Positions 8,748 through 17,567 of a stretch of DNA of 64,000 nucleotides are shown piece by piece. The notes under the pieces were generated by a model that was not told the DNA's origin, ran no database searches, and saw only the letters and a program-made list of their open reading frames with translations. Made by a program: the position numbers and the translations under genes. The DNA is from Candidatus Riflebacteria bacterium HGW-Riflebacteria-2 (GTDB taxonomy: Bacteria > Muiribacteriota > Ozemobacteria > Ozemobacterales > Ozemobacteraceae). The stretch's first letter is position 1. Each line of letters starts with the position of its first letter. The stretch spans positions 1 to 64,000 of the forward strand of contig PGYA01000002.1 of the NCBI GenBank assembly GCA_002839435.1, written 5' to 3'.

Positions 8748-8785
8748 CCCCCGATCAGACTACGTCTGGTCGGGGGGTTTTATTA
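8748..8785 (+). terminator. Strong rho-independent terminator overlapping the convergent gene
   Basis: A 13-bp stem (CCCCCGATCAGAC pairing with GTCTGGTCGGGGG, one G-T wobble) with a TAC loop is followed by GTTTTATTA. It ends the molybdenum hydroxylase operon. The stop codon (8760-8762) and last codons of the convergent glucan synthase gene are encoded within it. No T-tract is present on the minus side, so it should terminate mainly plus-strand transcripts. Confidence 0.92.
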
Positions 8786-11700
8786 TAGAAACCTCGGCAT
8801 GATGTTCCTGGCGGTCATCGACCAGCGGGATAGAATTGTCCTGCTGCTCCTGCCCGTCTGCTATCACGATGACTGTTCTCGCCAGATTCGGCACCTGCCT
8901 GATCGTTATGTGATAAACAGTTTCACGATGGCGATAGTGTATTTTGCAGGATTCAAAGCCTTGCTCCGGCAGGCAGGGATTAAAGCGCAAGCGATCGACA
9001 TCGAGTTTGAGCCCGAGCAGAGATTCCAGGATAAGCCGATACATCCATGCAGCAGAGCCTGTATACCAGGTCCAGCCCCCCCGACCGACATGCGGCGAAA
9101 GGCCGTAAACATCTGCAGCCACGACATAGGGCTCGACCTTATAAGTGCTTATCTCTTTGAGCGAACGGGCATGGTTGATCGGATTGATCATTTTCAGCAG
9201 TTCCCATGCTCGTTTATGATCCTGCGCCGCTGCAAATGCCATTGTTGCCCAGATCGCGCCATGCGTATACTGTCCACCGTTCTCTCTGACACCCGGCACA
9301 TAGCCCTTGATATAACCGGGATTCAGCTTCGACTTGTCGAGCGGCGGGTGCAAAAGACGAATCATGCCATGCGCCCTGTCGACAAGCTTCTCATCGAGGG
9401 ATTCCATCGCCATGGCTGAGCGTTCTGGACTACCGGCTTTCGAGAGAACCGACCAGCTTTGTGAAATTGAATCGATGCAACATTCATCATTACTGGCTGA
9501 TCCCAGCGGGGTTCCGTCATCAAAATATGCGCGCCGATACCAATTGCCATCCCAGCCGTTCTTCTCGATGTTATCACGCAGGACTGCTGCATTCTCCAGG
9601 CAGGATTCAGCAAACGGCAGGTCAGCATGGCGCCGCGCAATTTCGCTGAACTGAAGCAAAACGTCATAGGTAAAAAAGGCCAGCCACACACTTTCGCCCT
9701 TGCCCAGCTCGCCCACCAGATTCATACCATCGTTCCAGTCACCCGAGCCAATTAACGGCAGGCCGTGTTCACCACTCCTGAGCCCCATTTTTATGGCGCG
9801 CACACAATGCTCGTAGAGACTGGCGGGACTGCCAGCCGAAGTTGGCCGATCATAGTAAGAATCTTCGTCTTTGCTGACCGGTCGGCCATCGATGAAATCG
9901 ATCTGTTCAGCAAGCACACCGGTATCACCGGTGCTCGAAACATAGCGACAAACAGCCATCGCCAGCCACAAAAAGTCATCAGAACACAGAGTGCGCACGC
10001 CACGGCCAAAGGGCGGATGCCACCAGTGTTGAACGTCACCCTCTTTGAACTGGTGCGCTGCACAAAGCAAAATGTGCGCCCGCACGAGATCGGGCCTGGT
10101 ATGAATCAGAGCCATGACGTCCTGCAATTGATCGCGAAAGCCGAATGCCCCTCCCGACTGGTAGAAACCACTTCTTGCCCAGAGCCGACATGCAATGGTC
10201 TGGTAGATGAGCCAGCCGTTCGCCATAAGGTTCAGAGCTTTATCCGAAGTTTCCACCTGAACTGCGCCAAGAGTGTGAGCCCAGTGATTCCAGACGACCT
10301 CCAATTCCTGCCTGGCAGCGGCGTGGCCACGGTAGCGCCGAACAATGTCAACCGTCGATCTGTAATCTTCCCCGGCGCCCAGCATAAAAATGATTTCACG
10401 CTCCTGCCCATTCGTCAGCTCAAAAGGCACCTGAATTGCGGCGCAGGGATCGAGCGCAGCTCCAACCTTATTGGAAAGGCGTGGTCGATGCATGGCAGCC
10501 GGATCAGCCAGTATGCCATTGCGGCCAATGAATTCGGTTCTATCGCCAGTGTAACTTCGGGCACTCTCATTCACATCAAAAAAGGCAACACGACTGGCAA
10601 ACTCGGCATTGTATGAATTTCTCGCGAACAAAGCATCGCAGGTCGGGTCGACAATCGTAATAACCTGCGCTGATGTTTTGTGCGGCAGATCACCAAGCAC
10701 CCACTCAACATAACCGGTAAGCGAAAGCTTGCGGCTCTGACCCGAGTCGTTGCGGATTTTAACTACCGAAAATTTGACCGGCGCATCTAATGCGACATAT
10801 ACCCACACTTCAGAGTGAATTCCATATTCATTGTGTTCGAAAACGCTGTAACCAAAGCCATGCCGCGTAGTATATGGCGCATCACCACGGCAGGGTAATG
10901 GCATGGGTGACCAGAATTGCCCGCGCTCATCATCGCGAAGATAAAGCGCCTCTCCTGCTGCGTCACATACCGGATCGTTGTTCCAGGGGGTAAGACGAAA
11001 CTCGTGCGCGTTGGCGGCCCAGGTATAGGCAAGGCCATTTTCTGAAACAACACTGCCAAAATGCGGATTTGCCAGAATGTTCACCCAGGGGGCCGGTGTG
11101 ACCTGACCGGGAGCGGTTGTGATTACATATTCCTTGCCATCTGGCGTGAATCCACCAATGCCGTTGAAAAAGCTCAAATCGGTGCGCGGCGCAATTGCAA
11201 CGGGCTTTATTCTGGGAAATGGAGTTTTAACAGGCTTAAAACTCTGTTCTGCTTTTTCAACCAGCTTGGTCGAGGCAAGTTGATCTGCCAGACCGCCGCA
11301 ACTGTCTGAAATGATTGCCCGGGCAATCGATTGCAGAAGAATGCTGTCTTCTTCGGGAATCTGTTCAATAAACCGCAAAAAGATGCCGCCCGGTCGGTCC
11401 ATCGTGCTGGCTTCAACTCCGGCTGCAATCAATCCCATTATCTGATCGTTAAGACTCTGCTTATAACTGGCGGGGTTTTCGTTCCAGATGAACAAATCGA
11501 CGACAAGCCCTTTCAGGCGCCAGTAGGTATGGGCCTGAATGAGTTGCCGTACCAGCTCAATATTTTCAACTTCCTTGATACGTAACAGCACAACTGGCAA
11601 GTCGCCTGAAATGGCATAGCCCCAAAGATTCGACTGTTTGAGGGTATTGCGGATGATAAGACCAGGCTTCGCCCGCAGCGAGGAATTTGAATAAATTATC

Positions 11701-14700
11701 GAACTGGCAAGTCGGCAAAAGTGTTGGGCGTCGGCCTCGGTTGTATTCAGCTGCTTCAGGGTTACCTGGCTGTGCGTCCACGCCAGTTCAAAAACACGAT
11801 CGGCAAGGCGCCGATCCTGGTATTTTTCAACCAGGCTCAGTGCGGAATTTCTTGAAGCACACACCCCGGTAACCATATCGAGTTTCGCCGACTTACCGGG
11901 TTCAAGAATGAGGCGGTGTCTGATCGCAACAATCGGGTCAAGCACTGAGCCGCTGCTGCCGGAAAGCGCTGCTGTTTCAGTTAAAGCCTGGGGTCGCGCC
12001 AGGGTGTTTCCACGGCCAATAAAACGCATGCGGTCAGTCTCATAAGATACTTCGCCGTGGTGAACACCATGCGATGCCATCAGATGAAACATCCACATCG
12101 ACGGCTCACTGTTAGAGCGTGGTCGCCGGTTACAGAGAATCGCCCGGTGATCATGCAGAATCTCGGTCTGAATGAAGAGATTGCTGAATGCCGGATGCAG
12201 CTCATCGGTTGCGCGAGGAGCAAGAACCACTTCAGCATAACTGGTCAACTCTATCTTTCTTGGTTTGCGCGAGCGATTGGTAATAACTATACGGCGCAAT
12301 TCAATATCATCTTCTGATGAAACTGCAATCTCTGTGTACAGGTCGATATCATTATCACGCCGCCTGAATTCGGCGCGCCCCTCAGAAAAGATCACTTCAT
12401 ATGATTCTGGCTTTTTCAGTGCCGGTTGTGAGGTATTAGACCAGAATTCAAGTGTTTCCATGTCACGAATGAAGCAGAATGTTCCGAAGTTGTCGCGAGT
12501 TGTATCAGCTCGCCAGCGCGTAACGGCGAAGTCCTGCCAGTGACTGTAACCGCCACCCGAACCGGTAACCATCACGTGATAATTGCGGTTCGACAGCAGC
12601 TGAACTTGCGGAACCTGGGTATCAGGGCTGTTGAACACACGCATCTGGGCTTCAATGGCATCTGGACTCTGACGAAAATCCAGTTCCGTAGCATGTGGAT
12701 AATATACAGTGTCTTTTGGAACACGCTCCTGCAGAAGAAGTTCCGTGGCCTGAAAGATTGGTTCGCTGGCAAATCGTTTTTGCATTGGCTGATCAAGCAG
12801 TTTATAGGCGAGAGCAAGCAGACTCATGCCCTGATGATGTGCCATGAAAGATGAAATGACCGCCCCGGACTGACCTCGCGTCTGACGGGCGGGCGTATAA
12901 TCTATCGCTTCAAAAAGACCGTATTTGCTGGAAAAGCCAAGTTCGACAAGTCTCTGCATATTTTGACAGGCAGCCTGAGGCTTGACCATCAGCGCCATTA
13001 CTGAAGCATAGGGGGCGACAACCAGATCTTCAGCCAGGCCGCGTTTCAAGCCAAGCCCGGGAACGCCAAAGGCACGATACTGGTAATTGATATGAGCATC
13101 AACCATATTGTAACCTGATTCAGACACTCCCCACGGAACTCCGCACTGAATGCCGTAGTTGATCTGCCTGTCGACAACCGCCCGATATGTTTGATCCAGC
13201 AACGTATTCGCGTAGTTTGGCATCACCAGAAGAGGCATGAGATACTCGAACATCGAGCCGTTCCATGAAAGAAGAACCGGGTCGCCGCCAGCATTGCTGA
13301 GCAGGCGACCGAGCGCGAACCAGGAACTCTGAGGAAGCTGCCCCTGCGCAATCGCCACAAAAGTCGCCAGGCGTGCTTCTGAAGCCAGCAGATCATACAG
13401 ACTGGCATCCCGGCGATTCTCGCCAACGTTATAGCCGATGGCCAGCAGGTGCGAAACCTTGTCGTAAAGAAATGAATAATCCATGTTTGCCAGATCATCC
13501 AATTGTTCGATCACTGCTGCAATTGCGGCGATGGTGCTTCTTGCCCGCTGACCTGCTTCAAGCATCAAAGCCTTAGGCTGACCCGTCAAAGGTAGAAAAT
13601 CCTCATTGAGTTTTGCCAGAATTGAAAGCGTCGGAATTTCGTTAACACTATCACCGAGTTTGCCGGCACCATCTGACAACTCAGCCCAGGGAACATGATA
13701 AATCAAATCGGCGAGCGCATCCTGACATTGTTGTGCAAAGGCTCGCGCCCAACAGATTCCCTCGCCTTCAGTCGCGCCGCTCAAAACGCGCACAAGATCA
13801 TCTGCCAGTATGATTAACTTTTTAAGAGATTGCAGCACTGAAAAAACGCTTTTCGGACATGACACATTTGCCGCAGCCAGTTCCCTGCTTATTTCTGTGA
13901 AGTCAGCTGGACTATTTGAAAAATCCTCCGTGCAGGCTTCCTTTAACACGTCAAGCGTATCGCTGAGCCCGGCGAAGACGCGTGAATTAACTATTGGCTG
14001 GTCTTTTAACAACCGCAGACCAGAGCGCAAAGTTATCAAAAAAGCAGCGAGATTGCCGCTGTCAACCGATGACACATACAGAGGCATCAGCGGCTGCAAC
14101 GTTTCAGTGTCATACCAGTTGTAGAAATGACCGCAGTGCCTTGGCATTTTTGTCATCGTCTGCAATGAGTTTGCCGTGCGTTCAAGCAATTTCGCGGTTG
14201 CGATGTAACCAAAATCATGGGCAGCAAGGTTTGCCAGCAGCGATATGCCCATGTTAGTCGGCGAGGTACGGTGAGCTAGCGCAACCGGCCGATTTTCCTG
14301 ATAGTTATCGGGAGGCAGCCAGTTGTCGGCCGGCGCAACAAAGGCTTCGAAAAACGCCCAGGTTCTGCGCGCGATTTTCCTGAGAAAAATCGACTGCTCA
14401 GGAGTAAGAGCAGACTTTTTACGGGCAAGCGGACGGCTGATCCACCATGTGATAACTGGCGACACAAACCAGATGCCAGCAATTATAATTGCAGAAACCG
14501 GCACCTGCGGCTGCGTTGTTATGGCATGAGCAATGACCGCCAGAGAAAAACATGGAGCAAACCACATGGTGCGTAGCGATCCGAGAAAGCCCGTTGTTCT
14601 ATCGATGCCACCTGAAGCGTTCCATTCAAGCGTCAGCTTGTGGGAAACGTTTAAGCGCCAGAGGGTGCGCACTACTGCGTCGCAGCTTAAAAATGCTTCG

Positions 14701-17321
14701 TATGGAAGGCAGACAAGAGTGAGCAGCATCTGGGCGAGATTCAGCCCACAGCCGCGCAATGAGTAGAGCATATGCTGTCTGATTAAAACTTCTTTCGGCT
14801 TGCGAAAGAAGTCGAATAACGATGCCAACAGCGGCTGAATCACCAGCATGGCGAGCGTCAGCACAACCCAGAAGCAGGCTGGCGCCAGAACAGACCATGC
14901 GAGCACCAGCATCAGGGTAAATACCAGAGGCATCAGGCTACGGCGCAGATTGTCAAAGATTTTCCATTGTGACAGCCACGACAGCGGATTTTTTTCTGTT
15001 GTTCCACCCGGTGCCGGCACACTTCGGCGAAGCCAATCAGCTATCTGCCAGTCGCCGCGAATCCAGCGATAACGCCTTGTTACATCAGCGCTGTAGCGGG
15101 CAGGGTATTCTTCATAAAGCATCAAATCAGAAAGAAGCCCGGCGCGGGCATAACCGCCCTCAATCAAATCATGGCTGAGAATGCGGTTTTCCGGAAACCG
15201 GCCTTTGAGGGCAAGATCAAAGGCATCAACATCATAGATTCCTTTGCCGATGAAAGAGCCTTCGCCGAATACATCCTGATAGATATCTGATACAACCCTG
15301 GTGTAAGGATCGATACCTGAGTCACTTTCATGCATAGCCGAGTATAATGAACGACTGCTGCCCGGCAGACTTACTCCGACCTGTGGCTGTAAAATCGAAT
15401 ACCCTTCGACAACGCGTTTTTCATTGGCATCATAGACTGGATAATTCAGCGGATGAGCCATAGCTGCAACAAACTGACGGGCCGATTCCCGCGGCAGACC
15501 GGTATCAGTGTCGAGGGTAATTACATATTTCACAGTACGCAGCACCTGTATATTACCGACGACCTGCGAAAACCTGTCTTTTGCGTCACCGCGTAGAAAC
15601 GCATTTAAATCAGCAAGTATGCCGCGCTTACGTTCATAGCCCATCCAGATTTTTTCCTGCGGATTCCACAGGCGCGGGCGATGAAAAAGAAAGAAACAAT
15701 CATTTTGCCGGCTCGGGTATTTCGCGTTGAGCTCTTCAATTCTTTTGCTGGCAAGACTTACCAGTGCTTCATCTTCGGGCGAAGTTTTTTCTGCCGCGTC
15801 CAGCAAGCTTGTCAACAATGCGAAGTGCAGGTTTTCATAGCGGTTTGCGAGGAACCTTACTTCGAGCGCCTCGATCAGGTGCTCAACATTGCCGGCGCTG
15901 GAAAGCAATGTGGGTACTACTACCAGAGTGCGAAATCTAACAGGAATGCCTTTTGAAAAGTCCATGCGCGGCAAAGCGCGGGGCGGAACCAGTGCCGTTA
16001 CCAGCCAGTTGATCAGCGAAATCGCGGCATGGCTGGCGCATAACACCAGTGTTATTCCAAGCAGACCGATTAGAAAGTCGCTGATTCCGTTTTTTATGGC
16101 TTCTGCCAGCAAGAACCAGGTCGTGATCGCAGTAACTGCAAATACCGAGCCGAGATATAAAAACAACGGGAACCGGCAACTCATCCGCAGGAATGCCTCA
16201 AGGCTTGGCAGTCGGCTTCCAGCCTGTGCTTCAAGTTTCGGCAGGCCTTTATCGACCAGATAAAAGCCGACATGTGCTGATCTATCGGCGCTGCTGACCT
16301 TATCAGCAACCGCTTTTGCCATGCTTATGGCCAGCCGGGCAACTTCATCTTCTTCAATCTGACTGTGTTTTGAGATGTTTTCAACAACATGACGGTAACG
16401 ATCGCGGGTGACAAAATCCATCCCGGCATAGACTCCAGAGGGATCTTCACGCAGTATTCTTTCGACGTAACTTCTTGCCTCAACAAAGTCCTGCCAGTCA
16501 ACAGATCCCAGCAGGCGAAGGCTGGCAATGCTGTTGCTCACTGAAAGCTGATTGGCGGCCTGCTGCTGCGCTTCTGACTGAACCAGTTGCTCGATGGTGA
16601 GACCAGATTCAAACAGAGACTGTTCGATCCAGGTGAACGGCATGGTCAGAGGAGTTCCCCGACTCTGCAGGCAACGCACAAGTTCTGCGACAAAAGCGCT
16701 GGAAAGGCTGGGATTCGCGTGCGCCATGTCGGCGACAACCATGATCAGGTTTTTGGAATCCTTTTCGGCAATTGCCGTCATCTTTTCAGCCCATGAACCG
16801 GCCAGGTCGCGGTCAAACCGGTCAACGGCAAGTTTTTCAGCGATGTGACTGAGATTCTCGATCAGAGCAATTCGCAACATGATGGGAATAGCCCACAGTT
16901 CGCCCAGCTTCAGCTGACTGACATGTTGATAAGCCTCAATAAAAGCGTTAAGGTTGCCGGGATCGACCCGGCCATCGCCATGCGTAACCATTTCCATTGC
17001 AATGTCATAGACGCGTGGCAGGCCCGCTGAAGGCCCGTTGCTCAGGCGGGGCAGTTCCTGGCTGTAGCCCTTTGGCAAATGCTTTATCGCCGTGTGAATC
17101 TGCTCTTTAATCAAATAGAAGTTGTCAAGAAGCCATTCCCCGGCCGGCGCAATGCGTAAATTCGCCTTAACGGCTGAGATCAGCAGAGTGCAGGTATTGG
17201 CCAGAATCCGCCCATTCTCTTTCAGCTTTGGTAAAAGCTGTTCGCAAGAGCTCTTTATGGTTACATTATGCGTGCGTGCCAGAGCCGCTCCATGTAATTT
17301 CAGCTGGTCGCGACTAAGCAC
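8760..17321 (-). CDS. ndvB: Cyclic beta-1,2-glucan synthase (NdvB/ChvB type)
   Basis: A 2853-residue inner-membrane polymerase, the usual size for the family. The N-terminal cytoplasmic region spans about 1-380, with membrane segments near 384-445. A GT84 glycosyltransferase domain (about 460-800) carries D-T-D-T at 604-607 and R-Y-R-W-I-R-G-D-W-Q near 750. A second membrane cluster lies at about 800-990, followed by a glycoamylase-like region (P-T-N-M-G, then S-E-S-G-Y-N) and two GH94-type carbohydrate-binding regions. The C-terminal GH94 phosphorylase domain has F-R-D-Q-L-Q-D near residue 2397 and G-S-G-D-W-N-D-G-M. In known members GT84 builds a protein-linked beta-1,2-glucan from UDP-glucose and GH94 trims it, giving periplasmic cyclic glucans for osmoadaptation. 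The only usable start here is GTG at 17321, weakly preceded by GAG and overlapped by a nine-codon leader frame. No NdvA/ChvA exporter is adjacent. Confidence 0.93.
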   Translation of the reverse strand: MLSRDQLKLHGAALARTHNVTIKSSCEQLLPKLKENGRILANTCTLLISAVKANLRIAPAGEWLLDNFYLIKEQIHTAIKHLPKGYSQELPRLSNGPSAGLPRVYDIAMEMVTHGDGRVDPGNLNAFIEAYQHVSQLKLGELWAIPIMLRIALIENLSHIAEKLAVDRFDRDLAGSWAEKMTAIAEKDSKNLIMVVADMAHANPSLSSAFVAELVRCLQSRGTPLTMPFTWIEQSLFESGLTIEQLVQSEAQQQAANQLSVSNSIASLRLLGSVDWQDFVEARSYVERILREDPSGVYAGMDFVTRDRYRHVVENISKHSQIEEDEVARLAISMAKAVADKVSSADRSAHVGFYLVDKGLPKLEAQAGSRLPSLEAFLRMSCRFPLFLYLGSVFAVTAITTWFLLAEAIKNGISDFLIGLLGITLVLCASHAAISLINWLVTALVPPRALPRMDFSKGIPVRFRTLVVVPTLLSSAGNVEHLIEALEVRFLANRYENLHFALLTSLLDAAEKTSPEDEALVSLASKRIEELNAKYPSRQNDCFFLFHRPRLWNPQEKIWMGYERKRGILADLNAFLRGDAKDRFSQVVGNIQVLRTVKYVITLDTDTGLPRESARQFVAAMAHPLNYPVYDANEKRVVEGYSILQPQVGVSLPGSSRSLYSAMHESDSGIDPYTRVVSDIYQDVFGEGSFIGKGIYDVDAFDLALKGRFPENRILSHDLIEGGYARAGLLSDLMLYEEYPARYSADVTRRYRWIRGDWQIADWLRRSVPAPGGTTEKNPLSWLSQWKIFDNLRRSLMPLVFTLMLVLAWSVLAPACFWVVLTLAMLVIQPLLASLFDFFRKPKEVLIRQHMLYSLRGCGLNLAQMLLTLVCLPYEAFLSCDAVVRTLWRLNVSHKLTLEWNASGGIDRTTGFLGSLRTMWFAPCFSLAVIAHAITTQPQVPVSAIIIAGIWFVSPVITWWISRPLARKKSALTPEQSIFLRKIARRTWAFFEAFVAPADNWLPPDNYQENRPVALAHRTSPTNMGISLLANLAAHDFGYIATAKLLERTANSLQTMTKMPRHCGHFYNWYDTETLQPLMPLYVSSVDSGNLAAFLITLRSGLRLLKDQPIVNSRVFAGLSDTLDVLKEACTEDFSNSPADFTEISRELAAANVSCPKSVFSVLQSLKKLIILADDLVRVLSGATEGEGICWARAFAQQCQDALADLIYHVPWAELSDGAGKLGDSVNEIPTLSILAKLNEDFLPLTGQPKALMLEAGQRARSTIAAIAAVIEQLDDLANMDYSFLYDKVSHLLAIGYNVGENRRDASLYDLLASEARLATFVAIAQGQLPQSSWFALGRLLSNAGGDPVLLSWNGSMFEYLMPLLVMPNYANTLLDQTYRAVVDRQINYGIQCGVPWGVSESGYNMVDAHINYQYRAFGVPGLGLKRGLAEDLVVAPYASVMALMVKPQAACQNMQRLVELGFSSKYGLFEAIDYTPARQTRGQSGAVISSFMAHHQGMSLLALAYKLLDQPMQKRFASEPIFQATELLLQERVPKDTVYYPHATELDFRQSPDAIEAQMRVFNSPDTQVPQVQLLSNRNYHVMVTGSGGGYSHWQDFAVTRWRADTTRDNFGTFCFIRDMETLEFWSNTSQPALKKPESYEVIFSEGRAEFRRRDNDIDLYTEIAVSSEDDIELRRIVITNRSRKPRKIELTSYAEVVLAPRATDELHPAFSNLFIQTEILHDHRAILCNRRPRSNSEPSMWMFHLMASHGVHHGEVSYETDRMRFIGRGNTLARPQALTETAALSGSSGSVLDPIVAIRHRLILEPGKSAKLDMVTGVCASRNSALSLVEKYQDRRLADRVFELAWTHSQVTLKQLNTTEADAQHFCRLASSIIYSNSSLRAKPGLIIRNTLKQSNLWGYAISGDLPVVLLRIKEVENIELVRQLIQAHTYWRLKGLVVDLFIWNENPASYKQSLNDQIMGLIAAGVEASTMDRPGGIFLRFIEQIPEEDSILLQSIARAIISDSCGGLADQLASTKLVEKAEQSFKPVKTPFPRIKPVAIAPRTDLSFFNGIGGFTPDGKEYVITTAPGQVTPAPWVNILANPHFGSVVSENGLAYTWAANAHEFRLTPWNNDPVCDAAGEALYLRDDERGQFWSPMPLPCRGDAPYTTRHGFGYSVFEHNEYGIHSEVWVYVALDAPVKFSVVKIRNDSGQSRKLSLTGYVEWVLGDLPHKTSAQVITIVDPTCDALFARNSYNAEFASRVAFFDVNESARSYTGDRTEFIGRNGILADPAAMHRPRLSNKVGAALDPCAAIQVPFELTNGQEREIIFMLGAGEDYRSTVDIVRRYRGHAAARQELEVVWNHWAHTLGAVQVETSDKALNLMANGWLIYQTIACRLWARSGFYQSGGAFGFRDQLQDVMALIHTRPDLVRAHILLCAAHQFKEGDVQHWWHPPFGRGVRTLCSDDFLWLAMAVCRYVSSTGDTGVLAEQIDFIDGRPVSKDEDSYYDRPTSAGSPASLYEHCVRAIKMGLRSGEHGLPLIGSGDWNDGMNLVGELGKGESVWLAFFTYDVLLQFSEIARRHADLPFAESCLENAAVLRDNIEKNGWDGNWYRRAYFDDGTPLGSASNDECCIDSISQSWSVLSKAGSPERSAMAMESLDEKLVDRAHGMIRLLHPPLDKSKLNPGYIKGYVPGVRENGGQYTHGAIWATMAFAAAQDHKRAWELLKMINPINHARSLKEISTYKVEPYVVAADVYGLSPHVGRGGWTWYTGSAAWMYRLILESLLGLKLDVDRLRFNPCLPEQGFESCKIHYRHRETVYHITIRQVPNLARTVIVIADGQEQQDNSIPLVDDRQEHHAEVSIIKPPDQT

Positions 17322-17343
17322 TTATTTTATCTCGATTCATCAT
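17314..17343 (-). CDS. Possible nine-codon leader ORF overlapping the ndvB start
   Basis: ATG ATG AAT CGA GAT AAA ATA AGT GCT TAG starts at 17343, nine bases after a good Shine-Dalgarno (GGAGAGG). Its stop lies just past the GTG start of the glucan synthase in another frame. Either it couples translation of ndvB, or a frameshift in the assembly hides the true ndvB start. No amino-acid family can be assigned to nine residues. Confidence 0.3.
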   Translation of the reverse strand: MMNRDKISA

Positions 17344-17382
17344 GTTCAGGTTCCTCTCCAAACAAGATCATTTGCTGTACAG

Positions 17383-17397
17383 GTTCAAATATTGAAC
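17383..17397. promoter_or_regulatory. Inverted repeat upstream of ndvB, possible operator
   Basis: GTTCAA-ATA-TTGAAC is a 6+6 inverted repeat about 60 bases before the glucan synthase start. It lies within a slightly larger CAGG...CCTG symmetry. The spacing and symmetry fit a dimeric repressor or activator site, but no cognate regulator is identified. Confidence 0.3.
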
Positions 17398-17494
17398 AGC
17401 CTGAACTTTGCAGAACAGGCCAACGCAAATTTATGTTAAGAAACAAGCCTTCTGCCCCATTTAAACAGCAGGCTCGCAATTCCTTTGCCCATGA

Positions 17495-17531
17495 GATTGC
17501 TTCGTCGGGCTGACGCCCTCCTCGCAATGAC
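17495..17531. repeat. Short palindromic dispersed repeat, copy B
   Basis: A 37-bp near-match (two differences) to the repeat at 32-68. It is followed after 13 bases by the same kind of tail (CAATGTTG, CAGA, CTAG) and then the stop codon of the hybrid kinase at 17568. It sits between the ndvB promoter region and the 3' end of that kinase gene. Confidence 0.75.
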
Positions 17532-17567
17532 ATCGAAGACACGTAATCAATGTTGTCAGAAGACTAG

